Positions 32,973-41,286 of a stretch of 41,286 bases of DNA are shown one piece after another. Source of the stretch: Dehalococcoidia bacterium (GTDB lineage: Bacteria > Chloroflexota > Dehalococcoidia > GIF9 > AB-539-J10); assembly GCA_030605665.1 (NCBI GenBank), contig JAUWHW010000028.1:1-41286 (forward strand), given 5' to 3'. The notes below the pieces were generated by a model. It was not told where the DNA came from and made no database searches. It saw only the letters and a program-made list of their open reading frames with translations. Position numbers and translations under genes: made by a program. Numbering within the stretch: position 1 is the stretch's first letter; each line of letters opens with the position of its first letter.

Positions 32973-34165
32973 AACAAGGCGTTCTAAGCAGATATCGTGA
33001 TTTCCTCCCAGTTGCACCAAATACACCTCTGCTTACACTGGGTGAGGGAGACACACCTTTAGTGAGAGCGCGAACTCTGGAGAAGGAGCTTGGCTGTGGT
33101 GAACTTTATTTCAAGCTCGAAGGCTGTAATCCCACAGGCTCCTTTAAAGACCGTGGTATGGTGGTGGCAGTGGCTAAAGCTGTGGAAAGTGGCAGCTCCA
33201 GTATTATTTGTGCTTCTACAGGTAATACCAGTGCCTCAGCAGCCGCTTACGGAGCCCGCTTCAGACTCAAAACCATCGTCATCATACCTCAAGGGAAAAT
33301 AGCCATGGGAAAACTGGCCCAGGCTATCGTTTATGACGCCCAGATTATGAGCATAAAGGGCAACTTTGACCAAGCACTTCAAATAGTCCGCAGTTTGACT
33401 GAAAAATATCCCATCACCCTGGTCAACTCCATAAATCCCAATCGCATTGAGGGGCAGAAGACAGCGGCTTTTGAAATTGTGGATGACTTGGACGATGCCC
33501 CTGATTACCTCTTTATTCCCGTAGGCAACGCTGGCAATATTACTGCCTACTGGAAAGGCTTCGTGGAATATAATCGAATGGGCAAAACAAGCCATACTCC
33601 AAAGATGATGGGCTTTCAAGCTGCTGGGGCTGCTCCGATAGTGCGGGGAAAAGTTATCCAGCGACCCAAGACTATCGCCACAGCCATTCGCATTGGCAAC
33701 CCTGCTAGCTGGCAGAAGGCGGTAGCAGCGCGAGATGAGTCAGGTGGCGTCATTGATTGTGTCACCGACGATGAAATTATGAATGCCTACAGATTGGCAG
33801 CCGCTAGAGAGGGAATCTTTGGTGAGCCAGCCTCTGCCGCCCCCCTGGCTGGACTTATCAAGATGGCGGGAAAGGAAAACTTCTCCAATAAGAGAGTAGT
33901 GTGCATCATTACCGGGACAGGATTAAAAGACCCTGGCATACCGGCTAAATACGCTAAACCCCCAATAGAGCTTCCTGCTGACCTAGCTGCTGTGGAACAG
34001 GCCCTAGGTTTGAGCACTCCTTGTCACTCTGACCCTGAACCCTTCGCCTTTTGTCATTCTGAGGAAGAGAAGCGACCGAAGAATCTCGCTCAGAGTAAAC
34101 TCCATGAGGGGAGTCTCAGAATTTCAGAGATTCTTCGCTTTGCTCAGAATGACATTTCAACGTAG
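32969..34165 (+). CDS. thrC: threonine synthase, with a repeat-encoded C-terminal tail
   Basis: Threonine synthase makes threonine from O-phosphohomoserine with PLP. The 398-residue protein has PLP lysine Lys60 in [10 protein letters not shown], the [17 protein letters not shown] phosphate-binding block and [16 protein letters not shown]. Start overlaps hom (ATGA), so the two are translationally coupled. The normal enzyme ends near residue 351. The last 47 residues, starting [10 protein letters not shown] and ending AQNDIST, are the translation of a 131-bp dispersed palindromic repeat at 34023-34153 that has displaced the original stop. The tail is outside the catalytic core, so the enzyme probably still works. 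Confidence 0.95.
   Translation: MKQGVLSRYRDFLPVAPNTPLLTLGEGDTPLVRARTLEKELGCGELYFKLEGCNPTGSFKDRGMVVAVAKAVESGSSSIICASTGNTSASAAAYGARFRLKTIVIIPQGKIAMGKLAQAIVYDAQIMSIKGNFDQALQIVRSLTEKYPITLVNSINPNRIEGQKTAAFEIVDDLDDAPDYLFIPVGNAGNITAYWKGFVEYNRMGKTSHTPKMMGFQAAGAAPIVRGKVIQRPKTIATAIRIGNPASWQKAVAARDESGGVIDCVTDDEIMNAYRLAAAREGIFGEPASAAPLAGLIKMAGKENFSNKRVVCIITGTGLKDPGIPAKYAKPPIELPADLAAVEQALGLSTPCHSDPEPFAFCHSEEEKRPKNLAQSKLHEGSLRISEILRFAQNDIST
34023..34153. repeat. 131-bp palindromic repeat (GTCACTCTGA...TCAGAATGAC), copy A
   Basis: The ends GTCACTCTGA and TCAGAATGAC form a near-perfect terminal inverted repeat. A near-identical 135-bp copy lies in opposite orientation at 37499-37633, differing by a few substitutions and a 4-base insertion. 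This copy is read as the last part of threonine synthase. Related but shorter or diverged copies are at 6023-6134 and 36745-36795. Confidence 0.8.
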
Positions 34166-34195
34166 TGAATGATATTTTAATAAGAAGGTTTGAAC

Positions 34196-34765
34196 ATGTC
34201 AAAAGTTGTTACAGAGAACGTGGAAAAATTTAGCCAGCATTATCCTAAACTAGCAGTCATAGTCACCAGCAGTGCTCGAGGCAAAGATAATGCTATGACC
34301 GCTGCCTGGCACAGCTCAATTTCCATTAACCCACCTCTTTACGGTGTTTCTATTTCACCCCAGAGATTTACCTACCAGCTTATCACTGATAGCAAGGAGT
34401 TTGGCCTTAATTTCATAGCCTGGGAAAAAGCTTCGCTGGCTGCCTGGGTTGGTGGCACTTCAGGGCAGGAAATAGATAAATTCGAAAGGTTTGGCATTGA
34501 GAGGGAGAAACCTTTAAGAACTAACGTGCCTATATTGAAAGATGCCTACGCAGCTTATGAATGTAAGCTCGTTGATAGCAAAACCTACGGTGACCATGTT
34601 TGGGTTGTTGGTGAGATTGTTGCCGTGCATTTCGTAGAAGAAGCCTTCAGCTCAGAGAAAATTCTTGACCTGGATAAGATAAAGCCACTTCTTTACCTCG
34701 GTTTAGAAGGATTTTATGCCACAACAGATAAAGATAGCCTTCAGTACATCAAAAGGGGGGATTAA
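34196..34765 (+). CDS. flavin reductase-like FMN-binding protein
   Basis: The product is 189 residues from ATG 34196, which has AAGAAGG about 7 bases upstream; an in-frame TTG at 34190 would add two residues but lacks spacing. The sequence follows the flavin reductase-like split-barrel family (PF01613): VIVTSSARGKDNAMTAAWHSSIS for FMN phosphate binding, then PPLYGVSISPQRFTYQLI and FGLNFIAWE. Such proteins reduce flavin with NAD(P)H or act as FMN-bound oxidoreductases. It is followed by folE after 2 bases, so the two are cotranscribed. The exact reaction is unknown. Confidence 0.85.
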   Translation: MSKVVTENVEKFSQHYPKLAVIVTSSARGKDNAMTAAWHSSISINPPLYGVSISPQRFTYQLITDSKEFGLNFIAWEKASLAAWVGGTSGQEIDKFERFGIEREKPLRTNVPILKDAYAAYECKLVDSKTYGDHVWVVGEIVAVHFVEEAFSSEKILDLDKIKPLLYLGLEGFYATTDKDSLQYIKRGD

Positions 34766-34767
34766 AA

Positions 34768-35337
34768 ATGGTAGATCAAGGCAAAATCAAGCTTGCTGCA
34801 GCCTCCATAATCGAGGCTATTGGCGAAGACCCCAACAGGGAGAGCATAAAAGATACTCCACGACGTATTGCTGAAATGTATGCTGAGCTTTTTTCTGGCT
34901 TGGATGTTGACCCCGAACCTGAGCTAGCAGTAGGCTTTGAGGAAGGCCACCGTGAGTTAGTGATATTGAGAGATATCCCCTTCTATTCTATGTGTGAGCA
35001 TCATTTACTTCCCTTTTATGGAGTAACTCACGTAGGCTATATTCCTGGTGTGAATGGCAAGGTGGTAGGGATAAGCAAGTTAGCCAGAGTAGTGGAAATC
35101 TTCGCCAGGAGGCCTCAGCTTCAGGAAAGGATGACAAGACAGATTGCTGACACTATATTCGAAGCTCTCCAGCCTGATGGTGTAGCAGTGATTGTTCGGG
35201 CAGAGCATTTGTGTATGATTATGCGAGGAATCAAAAAGCCAGGAACAAATGTGATAACCTCGGCCGTAAGAGGGACTTTTCGCAGTAAAGCAGTTACCCG
35301 CTCTGAGTTCTTGTCTTTAATTCAAGGGAAAAGTTAA
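34768..35337 (+). CDS. folE: GTP cyclohydrolase I
   Basis: FolE converts GTP to 7,8-dihydroneopterin triphosphate, the first step of folate and related pterin synthesis. The 189-residue protein has zinc ligands Cys76 and His79 in SMCEHHLLPF and Cys149 in AEHLCMIMRG. The VGISKLARVVEIFARRPQLQERMT block and the C-terminal TSAVRGTF are typical of the canonical enzyme. AAAGGGGGG precedes the ATG. It starts 2 bases after the flavin reductase-like gene. In this organism pterins could also feed tungsten-cofactor chemistry only indirectly, so the folate role is the safe reading. Confidence 0.97.
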   Translation: MVDQGKIKLAAASIIEAIGEDPNRESIKDTPRRIAEMYAELFSGLDVDPEPELAVGFEEGHRELVILRDIPFYSMCEHHLLPFYGVTHVGYIPGVNGKVVGISKLARVVEIFARRPQLQERMTRQIADTIFEALQPDGVAVIVRAEHLCMIMRGIKKPGTNVITSAVRGTFRSKAVTRSEFLSLIQGKS

Positions 35338-35438
35338 ATAAAAGATTAAAATGCAAAAGGCAAAAATACAGAGCAAAAATTAAAAAGTTTTTCATTTTGA
35401 TTTGTCATTTTGATTTCTTACCTTTGAGTTTTAACTTT
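35338..35438. other. AT-rich convergent gap between folE and the efflux operon
   Basis: About 100 bases between convergent genes. They are AT-rich, with short imperfect repeats of GCAAAAGGCAAAA and CATTTTGATTTG. AAAAAGTTTTT and the run of A on one side and T on the other could form a weak two-way terminator. Confidence 0.35.
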
Positions 35439-36692
35439 TTATTCGTGGCGCAGGGCTTCGATAGGGTTAAGCCGTGCTGCTCTAACCGCAGGATAAATCC
35501 CAGAGATAAGCCCAACGAAGATTGATACCCCCACTGCTAAGGCAACAATGTCGCCTGAAAGCACAGCTGAAAAGGGGAAACCCATATTGGCCACTACAGC
35601 ACAGGCGATTTTAAGGAGAATCCATCCCAAAACTACACCCATCGCGCCGCCACAGAGACTTAACATAGCAGATTCAGTAAGAAACTGAGTTGAAATATCA
35701 CGGCGTTTGGCTCCTACTGCTTTCCGCAGTCCAATTTCTCTGGTGCGCTCAGTTACTGAAACCAGCATGATATTCATTATGCCAATGCCGCCAACAAGCA
35801 AGGAAATACCAGCTATAGCCCCCATAAGAAGCTGTCCTATTCCGTACATCTGGTCAGCGATACGTAATACGCTACCCATGTCCATAACGGTGAAGTCATC
35901 CTTCTCCCCTTCTCTAATGTGATGGCGTTGCCGCAAAATGTTGCTAATTTCCCATTTAGCTGAATCTATTTCTTCTTTGCTTCTAGCCTGGACGCTGATA
36001 GCTTGAATGGTATGCCCTATGCTACTTGTGCGCTGAACAGCCAAAGTCGATTGCACCGTGGATAAAGGAGCATATACCATTAAGTCCTCATTACCAAAGA
36101 CAGTCCCTTTGCTTTCCAATACACCGATGACTCTGAATTGGCGTCCGTCAATCCTCAAAGCTTGACCAACAGGATTCCTTAAGCCAAATAAGTTTTCGGC
36201 CAGCTGACTTCCCAAGACAACTACCCTTGACCTTCCTCTATAATCTGGCTTGGTGATGAAACTGCCTTCCGCCAGAGTAAGATTGTTAACCCATTGATAC
36301 TCCGGGGTTACTCCAGCAATCCTAGCTCCCACATTTTCCCCTCCAGCCACTATTTGACCAGAGGTTTGTATCATTGGTGCTACCATAGCTACAGATGGAG
36401 CATTGCGAGAACTAGCAATTGCCTCAGCATCCTCCAGAGTTAATGTTTGAGCGCTACCTAAAGGACCACCCATACCCATCATGGCAGAGGAGGCACCAGG
36501 TACGACATATATAAGATTAGTTCCCAGCGATTCGAATGATTCCCTCACCATAACTTGCTCTGCCCTGACTAGAGATACCATAGAGATAACCGCAGCTACA
36601 CCAATCAGAATGCCCAGCATGGTTAAGGCCGACCTCAGCTTATGACTGAATAAAGTGTTTAGAGCAGTAGTAAAGCAATCTCGTAGTTTCAT
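35439..36692 (-). CDS. MacB/FtsX-type ABC transporter permease
   Basis: This 417-residue permease has an N-terminal helix (about 20-40), a large extracellular MacB core domain (about 45-270) and three C-terminal helices with the FtsX motif LVGGIGIMNIMLVSVTERTREIGLRKAVGAKRRDI near 300-330, which couples to the ATPase. Length and layout match MacB-like permeases without a fused ATPase. The preceding ATPase gene at 36807-37469 is its partner. Together with the MacA-like adaptor they would form an efflux or lipoprotein-handling mechanotransmission pump. About 110 bases before its start are filled with a dispersed repeat. It is the last gene of the operon. Confidence 0.92.
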   Translation of the reverse strand: MKLRDCFTTALNTLFSHKLRSALTMLGILIGVAAVISMVSLVRAEQVMVRESFESLGTNLIYVVPGASSAMMGMGGPLGSAQTLTLEDAEAIASSRNAPSVAMVAPMIQTSGQIVAGGENVGARIAGVTPEYQWVNNLTLAEGSFITKPDYRGRSRVVVLGSQLAENLFGLRNPVGQALRIDGRQFRVIGVLESKGTVFGNEDLMVYAPLSTVQSTLAVQRTSSIGHTIQAISVQARSKEEIDSAKWEISNILRQRHHIREGEKDDFTVMDMGSVLRIADQMYGIGQLLMGAIAGISLLVGGIGIMNIMLVSVTERTREIGLRKAVGAKRRDISTQFLTESAMLSLCGGAMGVVLGWILLKIACAVVANMGFPFSAVLSGDIVALAVGVSIFVGLISGIYPAVRAARLNPIEALRHE

Positions 36693-36720
36693 CCTGACGC
36701 CTCAATTCAAAATTTAACTG

Positions 36721-36797
36721 TCCCCCTAAGCCCTAGCGAAGGGGCTAGATTCTTCGCTTCGCTCAGAATGACAGAAAGCGAAGGACTCAGAATGACA
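36721..36797. repeat. partial dispersed palindromic repeats between ABC genes
   Basis: GATTCTTCGCTTCGCTCAGAATGACAG at 36749 onward and a second AAGGACTCAGAATGAC at 36781 onward are truncated copies of the same repeat family as 34023-34153. They fill the gap between the permease and ATPase genes of the efflux operon. Confidence 0.65.
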
Positions 36798-36806
36798 AAC
36801 GAACTG

Positions 36807-37469
36807 CTAAACATCTGCCTCAATTTGACCATCACGAATTTTAATGGTGCGCTGCGTATAGGCAGCAATGTATGGTTCATGCGTAACTAAAACGATGGTT
36901 ATTCCTTGCTCATTCAGTTGCTTAAACAGGAGCATAATTTCCTTGCTAGTCTGGGTATCGAGGTTGCCCGTGGGTTCATCAGCTAAAATGAGAGAGGGAT
37001 TGTTTATTAAAGCTCGTGCTATAGCCACCCTTTGCTGCTCGCCCCCAGCCAACTCATTTGGCTTATGCTTAGCCCGATGGGCTAACCCTACAGATTCCAG
37101 AGCTTGTAAAGCTCTTTGTCGCCGATTGCCACTTCCACCATAAATAAGTGGCAATCCCACATTAGCTAGAGCTGTGGTTCTGGACAACAGATTAAAGCTC
37201 TGGAAGACAAAGCCTATCTTTTTATTTCTTATCTCAGCTAATTTATTATCACTGACTTTATTTACTTCGATTCCATCCAAGCGATATTCCCCCGACGTAG
37301 GCTTATCCAGACAGCCAATGATATTCATCAGTGTGGACTTGCCCGAGCCTGATGGTCCTATAATGGATACCATTTCCCCTTGCCCAATGTGGCAATTTAT
37401 CCCTCTGAGAGCGGCAACCTCCGTGCGCCCCATTTTATAAACTTTCGCTATATTATCCAGCTCAATCAT
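36807..37469 (-). CDS. LolD/MacB-type ABC transporter ATPase
   Basis: This 220-residue ATPase has Walker [10 protein letters not shown] at residues 38-46, a signature [15 protein letters not shown] in place of the usual LSGGQ, and Walker [13 protein letters not shown]. The D-loop and switch His in LVTHEP follow. It belongs to the family that powers MacB-like permeases and lipoprotein release. The permease follows downstream, about 110 bases away, with a repeat between. The adaptor gene precedes it, with about 195 bases containing a full-length repeat copy between. Confidence 0.95.
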   Translation of the reverse strand: MIELDNIAKVYKMGRTEVAALRGINCHIGQGEMVSIIGPSGSGKSTLMNIIGCLDKPTSGEYRLDGIEVNKVSDNKLAEIRNKKIGFVFQSFNLLSRTTALANVGLPLIYGGSGNRRQRALQALESVGLAHRAKHKPNELAGGEQQRVAIARALINNPSLILADEPTGNLDTQTSKEIMLLFKQLNEQGITIVLVTHEPYIAAYTQRTIKIRDGQIEADV

Positions 37470-37498
37470 TTATCACCTGTTTAGTAACCTCGTCTCCT

Positions 37499-37633
37499 GT
37501 CATTCTGAGCCCTATGGGCGAAGAATCTCTGAAATTCTTAGACTCCCCTCATGGAGTTTACTCTGAGCGAGATTCTTCGGTCGCTTCTCTTCCTCAGAAT
37601 GACAAAAGGCGAAGAGTTCAGTGTCAGAGTGAC
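37499..37633. repeat. 135-bp palindromic repeat, copy B (inverted relative to copy A)
   Basis: The ends GTCATTCTGAG and CAGAGTGAC are inverted repeats. The sequence is the reverse complement of 34023-34153 apart from scattered changes and a 4-base insertion (CCATAGGG in place of TTTG). It lies between the MacA-like adaptor and the ATPase gene and is not coding here. Confidence 0.82.
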
Positions 37634-37664
37634 ATGGAAAATGCCAATCCAGCTCAATCATTTA

Positions 37665-38885
37665 TCAGCCACCAAAGGACATAAATGGAATTTGTGACAC
37701 AGGAGGCAATACTACCTCTTCTCCCTCTTCCAGCCCGGACAAAACCTCAGTATTCACACCATCACTTAAGCCCAAAGTAATCTGTCTTTGCTCAGTTTGC
37801 TCGCCCACGACAACCTCTACCCAAAGGTTATCCCAAGTGCCCTGTATAGTGCGATTGGGTATCAGCAATACATTTTCATGCCGCTCAATAACAATTTCGG
37901 CAGTGGCACTCATGCCATCTCTAAGCTCTTCATCAGGATTCTGCAAAGTTACGGTAGTTTTATAGGATACCACCCCCGCCTGAACTGTGCCCGCTTGGGA
38001 GATGAAAGTTACCCTGCCTTTTACCTCCTTATCAAGCAAGGCATCTAAAGTGATGATTGCTTCCTGCCCTAGCTTTACCTTGGAGACATCTATCTCATCA
38101 ATGACTCCATCCATCTTTATACTTGTGGGGTCGACTACAGAGATTACCGCTATCGCTGCTGAAATCCGCTCGCCCTCTTTCATGTCGATGCCGGTCACTA
38201 TGCCATCAAAGGGGGCTATGATTATCGCCTTGGCTAACTCTAGCTCGGCTTTGGCTAATTCTAGTTTAGCTGCATCCAAGGATGCTTTGGCCTGGTCTGC
38301 CTGTAGCTCTACTAATTTAACCGAAAGAGGCAGTACCCATACCCTGGCTTGCGATTTCTTTTGAGCCTTATATAAACTTTCCTCAACTTGCTTCAGCAAC
38401 ACCTGTGCCTCCTCAATTTTTCCTTCGCTTAAAAGATTCCGCGCCTCCGCCAAACTATCCTGAGCTTCTTCTAAAGCTAACGCTACCCCAGGCATATCAG
38501 TAGCATAAGTCTTGGTATATTTAGGATAAATTGTTTGCATAAGTTTATATTCAGCCATTTCGTATTCAGCCTGAGCCGTTTTACATCTAGCCTGTGCCGT
38601 TTCTACATTTAATTCTAAAGACCGAGCATCAAGCCTGGCTAATGTTTGACCTTTTACTACACTATCCCCCTCGTTCACCAGTATCTCTGCCACCATACCT
38701 GTAGCGCCGAAGGATAAATCCGTCTTACGCGGCATCTCCAAGTTGCCACTGACAGAAGCGCTTATTACTAAATCGCCCCTAGTAACCTCAGCAGCTTCCT
38801 GAGCACTGCTTTCTGAACTAGCACATCCAGTGAAAACTGCACCCACCAAGCAAATCGCTACTATTAGAATTAGCCATTTCTCCAT
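37665..38885 (-). CDS. MacA/HlyD-type periplasmic adaptor lipoprotein
   Basis: The 406-residue protein has a lipoprotein signal ending at Cys21 (AVFTGC). It has the HlyD/MacA layout: a biotinyl-lipoyl half (about 55-75), a long coiled hairpin with KAELELAKAELELAKA-type heptads (about 75-205), the second lipoyl half FDGIVTGIDMKEGE, and a beta-barrel with VISVVDPTSIKM and VTFISQAGTVQAG. It would link an inner-membrane ABC pump to export across the envelope. The start is 5 bases after the ABC-2 permease gene, so it is cotranscribed with both transporter sets. Which of the two ABC pairs it serves is unclear; the MacB-type permease is the usual partner. Confidence 0.92.
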   Translation of the reverse strand: MEKWLILIVAICLVGAVFTGCASSESSAQEAAEVTRGDLVISASVSGNLEMPRKTDLSFGATGMVAEILVNEGDSVVKGQTLARLDARSLELNVETAQARCKTAQAEYEMAEYKLMQTIYPKYTKTYATDMPGVALALEEAQDSLAEARNLLSEGKIEEAQVLLKQVEESLYKAQKKSQARVWVLPLSVKLVELQADQAKASLDAAKLELAKAELELAKAIIIAPFDGIVTGIDMKEGERISAAIAVISVVDPTSIKMDGVIDEIDVSKVKLGQEAIITLDALLDKEVKGRVTFISQAGTVQAGVVSYKTTVTLQNPDEELRDGMSATAEIVIERHENVLLIPNRTIQGTWDNLWVEVVVGEQTEQRQITLGLSDGVNTEVLSGLEEGEEVVLPPVSQIPFMSFGG

Positions 38886-38890
38886 TTTAC

Positions 38891-39685
38891 TTAAGCCTCC
38901 ATCCTAGAAAAGAAATAAGCACCTAAACTTGCCAGAACTACTGACAGGACGAGAAGAACAATGAAATCAAGCCATAGTGGAAAGGTGGCAGCACCAACAA
39001 GAGTGCCCCGTAACCCGTCCACTCCATAGGTGAGAGGGTTAACATACATTATATATCTAACCCCTGCTGGCATAGCAGCCAAAGGGAAAAAAGCACCGGA
39101 CAGGAAAAATATCGGCATTATTATCAGGTTCATTATGGACATAAAGCCTTCAGTATCTCCCAGCTTAGTGGCCAGTATCAGCCCGAAGCCAGTAAAGGTG
39201 GCACAGGTGAGAATCATAAATACTATTGACAGAAAGAAGCCAGAGACACTGGATATTTTGACTCCCATGGCTACCGCTATTGCCACTATAATGAGAGCTT
39301 GAATTATGGCTGTGGTCATACCTCCCAGGCTCCTGCCCAGTATGATGGAAAAACGATTCACTGGAGCCACTAAGACCTCTTTGAGAAAGCCAAATTCTTT
39401 ATCCCAGATAACAGATGCTCCTGACATTGTAGCGCTAAATAGCAAGGTCATGCCTACTATCCCAGGAGCAAGGAAATCAAGAAAGTCCATACCTAGCGGT
39501 ATTCCCGGTATTTCTCTAACAGGCATAAAGCTCAATGGCAATCCTAGAAAGGCAAGGAAAAGAAAGGGCATCAATATCGAGCTAGCAAGCCTGGCTTTCA
39601 TTCTTAAGAACCTCTTTATCTGCCTTAGCCACATGGTATAAATTGGCAGAGGGTCTAACAACGTTGTGACTTTTACCGCCTGCAT
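38891..39685 (-). CDS. ABC-2 type export permease (DrrB-like)
   Basis: The 264-residue protein has six predicted helices and the ABC-2 pattern: an N-terminal amphipathic QIKRFLRMKARLASSILMPF, SATMSGASVIWDKEFGFLKEVLVAPV (the conserved coupling region) and a late NPLTYGVDGLRG. This matches DrrB and other drug or polysaccharide exporters. AGGAGGTG precedes the ATG. It follows its ATPase by 4 bases and precedes the adaptor by 5, so the three are tightly cotranscribed. Substrate unknown. Confidence 0.93.
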   Translation of the reverse strand: MQAVKVTTLLDPLPIYTMWLRQIKRFLRMKARLASSILMPFLFLAFLGLPLSFMPVREIPGIPLGMDFLDFLAPGIVGMTLLFSATMSGASVIWDKEFGFLKEVLVAPVNRFSIILGRSLGGMTTAIIQALIIVAIAVAMGVKISSVSGFFLSIVFMILTCATFTGFGLILATKLGDTEGFMSIMNLIIMPIFFLSGAFFPLAAMPAGVRYIMYVNPLTYGVDGLRGTLVGAATFPLWLDFIVLLVLSVVLASLGAYFFSRMEA

Positions 39686-39689
39686 CCTT

Positions 39690-40676
39690 TCACCTCCTGA
39701 CTCTCCTTGTTTTCCTTAGCTCGTTTATATCACCTTTATCCTCCCTTATAGCTTTCCCGGTATACCATAGGAAGGCGTCTTCCAAAGTAGGCTTATGCTC
39801 GCTAATGGAGGAAACAACGAAATCACGTTCTTGTGCTAACCTTACTACTTCTGGTATCTTCTTTCCCCCATTCTCTACGCTTAGCTCTAGCCAACCATCA
39901 CACTGGTCAACCTTTTTGACCCAATCCACTTGGCTCAGCAGTTTCGTCAGCTCATCACTCGAGCCCTGAGAAAGTTTGACGGAGAGCAAGCTATCACCTA
40001 CAGAATCCTTTAGTCCTGCAGGAGTATCTACTATTACTATCTTTCCCTGCTCTAAGATAGCTATTCTGTCGCAGAGGTAATCAGCTTCTTCAATGTAGTG
40101 CGTGTTTAACAATATAGAGATGCCAAATTCTCTATTTAATTTCTTGGCATAATCCCATAGCACTCTTCTTGTCTGCACATCCAGGCCTAAAGTTGGCTCA
40201 TCTAAAAACAAGACTTTGGGATAATTTATCATCCCTCTAGCTACTTCTAGCTTGCGTTGCATCCCACCAGAGTAGTGTTTCACCAACATGTCTTGCTTAC
40301 TTCTCAACCCCACTAAGTCCAAGACATAAGACACCCTTTCTTCTCTGGTTTTCCTATCCAGGTGATACATTCTGGCATGAAAGTCCAGGTTCTCCCTGCC
40401 TGTCAAATTTACATCCAAGCTTAGTCTTTGAAACACTACCCCAATGGATTCTCTGACTTTATCCCTTTCCTTGATAATATCGTATCCACATACAGTAGCT
40501 ATACCCGAACTAGGGTTGAGTGCAGTAGCTAACATCATCATAGCAGTTGTTTTGCCACATCCATTAACACCCAGGAAGCCAAAGATTTCACCTTCTTCAA
40601 CTTCAAATGAGATATGGTCTACAGCAAAAAGGTGACCAAAGGTTTTGCTCAGGCTATTAACCTCAATTGCCTTCAT
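39690..40676 (-). CDS. ABC-2 type export ATPase (DrrA-like)
   Basis: The 328-residue ATPase has Walker A GVNGCGKTT at residues 36-44, signature YSGGMQRKLEVARG, Walker B VLFLDEPTLGLD and a switch His in LNTHYIEEA. A C-terminal domain of about 110 residues, containing PTLEDAFLWYTG, is the DrrA-type tail. It powers the ABC-2 permease encoded 4 bases downstream. Its start overlaps the end of the AbrB-like gene by 14 bases, tying its translation to the regulator. Confidence 0.95.
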   Translation of the reverse strand: MKAIEVNSLSKTFGHLFAVDHISFEVEEGEIFGFLGVNGCGKTTAMMMLATALNPSSGIATVCGYDIIKERDKVRESIGVVFQRLSLDVNLTGRENLDFHARMYHLDRKTREERVSYVLDLVGLRSKQDMLVKHYSGGMQRKLEVARGMINYPKVLFLDEPTLGLDVQTRRVLWDYAKKLNREFGISILLNTHYIEEADYLCDRIAILEQGKIVIVDTPAGLKDSVGDSLLSVKLSQGSSDELTKLLSQVDWVKKVDQCDGWLELSVENGGKKIPEVVRLAQERDFVVSSISEHKPTLEDAFLWYTGKAIREDKGDINELRKTRRVRR

Positions 40677-40941
40677 TCTTTATATCTGCTCTCTTAGTTT
40701 CTTTTAGCAACTTGGAAAACTCATCCACACGACGGCTCACAATGTTAAGCAGCTCTTCCACAGCCTCAACCTTAACAAAAATAAGCCCTCTACCACGCAA
40801 ATGACCGAAAACCAAAAGCTTGGTGCCAACATCTATGCCCAATTCCTTTCGGGCTTCCACTGGAATTACCAGTTGCCCTCGAGGACCAACTATGGTAGAG
40901 CCAAAACACTTACCTATTACTCGCTCATGCCCTTGTTCCAT
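40663..40941 (-). CDS. AbrB/SpoVT-type transcriptional regulator
   Basis: The 92-residue protein starts at ATG 40941, which has AGGAGG five bases upstream; an in-frame GTG at 40947 overlaps that site and is unlikely to be used. The swapped-hairpin DNA-binding domain is clear in STIVGPRGQLVIPVEARKEL then GIDVGTKLLVFG. A helical C-terminal part (about 55-90) may mediate dimers. It is the first gene of the efflux operon and overlaps the ATPase by 14 bases, so it probably regulates its own promoter and the pumps. Confidence 0.92.
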   Translation of the reverse strand: MEQGHERVIGKCFGSTIVGPRGQLVIPVEARKELGIDVGTKLLVFGHLRGRGLIFVKVEAVEELLNIVSRRVDEFSKLLKETKRADIKNEGN

Positions 40942-40968
40942 ATCCACCTCCTAAAAAATTATGTCGGT

Positions 40969-40998
40969 ATTGTATGATTTTCCTTACTAATTTGTCAA
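40969..40998 (-). promoter_or_regulatory. sigma70-type promoter of the AbrB-led efflux operon
   Basis: On the minus strand a perfect -35 TTGACA (40998-40993) is followed after 18 bases by TACAAT (40974-40969), five of six -10 bases. A strong ribosome site AGGAGG and ATG 40941 follow. The terminal repeat of a MITE-like element begins 6 bases upstream of the -35. Confidence 0.75.
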
Positions 40999-41286
40999 AT
41001 AGCTGTACTCGTTCATCTAATTAGTGAAATTTGACTTCCTTCTTTGAGTTTGCTTCGGCACTAAAGTGCCTCGCAATGACAAAAGGCTCGTCATTGCGAG
41101 CCAAGACCTGGCAATCTCACCCCGTAGTGGCGGGGTTTATCCCCACCTCATATCCCTTAAATCCTAAGCACAAAATTCTAAATGCTAAACAATATCAAAG
41201 CACTAATAACAAAAATTCAAAACAAAGTGAGTTTTGCTATTTGGATTTGGAAATTTGAATTTGTTTAGGATTTGGAGCTTAGATAT
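40999..41286. repeat. repeat-filled intergenic end of the window
   Basis: TGTACTCGTTC at 41004-41014 matches the terminal repeat of the element at 8231-8475. CTCGCAATGACA near 41072 and CGTCATTGCGAGCC near 41091 are inverted copies of the other dispersed repeat, followed by GTAGTGGCGGGG near 41123 as in the first element. From about 41158 the sequence is AT-rich with short word repeats. I see no gene. Confidence 0.6.

Noticed and set aside
1..41286. CRISPR array, rRNA, or phage/IS genes
   Set aside because: No regularly spaced repeats, rRNA-like sequence, transposase or integrase motifs were seen on either strand.

Overview
The window looks like chromosome from an anaerobic, low-to-moderate-GC bacterium, most plausibly a Chloroflexota of the Dehalococcoidia type. 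That placement is an inference: it rests on gene content (tungsten aldehyde:ferredoxin oxidoreductase, many standalone lipoproteins and transporters, an S8 protease with a long pro-region) and on dispersed palindromic repeats of the GTCATTCTGAG/GTCATTGCGAG type. No rRNA or other phylogenetic marker was available to settle it.

Left arm (1-11.8 kb). Minus strand: the N-terminal 847 residues of a secreted subtilase (cut by the window edge), a small lipoprotein, an orphan peptide-type solute-binding lipoprotein, an MA-family metallopeptidase overlapping prfB by 4 bases, prfB itself with an intact +1 programmed frameshift site, and endonuclease V. Plus strand: a class III aminotransferase and an aldehyde:ferredoxin oxidoreductase.

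Central island (11,824-30,314). A perfect 45-bp direct repeat of the 3' half of tRNA-Pro(GGG) bounds 18.4 kb. The intact tRNA gene lies at the right end and a displaced 3' fragment at the left end, the classic footprint of an element integrated in a tRNA gene. No integrase was recognised. Inside, everything recognised is on the minus strand: a cytoplasmic GAF histidine kinase with a NarL-type regulator, then a collinear 15-kb run that reads as one operon. Its order is M20 peptidase, amidohydrolase, solute-binding lipoprotein, two-domain ABC permease, arylsulfotransferase-like propeller 2, NRAMP-like transporter, arylsulfotransferase-like propeller 1, ATP sulfurylase (sat), sulfatase-fold hydrolase, CysD-like PP-loop protein, a TauE/SafE permease split by one in-frame TGA, and a small membrane protein. 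Two strong hairpins follow, then a HEPN-like protein beside the left attachment repeat. My reading is a regulated cassette for uptake, hydrolysis and sulfuryl/sulfate handling of an organosulfur compound; this is inferred from families and gene order. Both arylsulfotransferase-like genes carry the decayed N-terminus of an ABC ATPase, which probably explains why the ABC permease and binding protein have no ATPase beside them.

Right arm (30.4-41.3 kb). Plus strand: a membrane-anchored parvulin-type foldase, homoserine dehydrogenase overlapping threonine synthase, a flavin reductase-like protein and GTP cyclohydrolase I. Minus strand: an AbrB-type regulator leads a six-gene efflux operon (DrrAB-like ABC pair, MacA-like adaptor, LolD/MacB-like ATPase, MacB/FtsX-like permease) from a clear sigma70-type promoter.

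Dispersed repeats occur on both arms, and several have been absorbed into coding sequence (MA peptidase, foldase, homoserine dehydrogenase, threonine synthase). By eye none occurs inside the island, which agrees with a separate origin for it.
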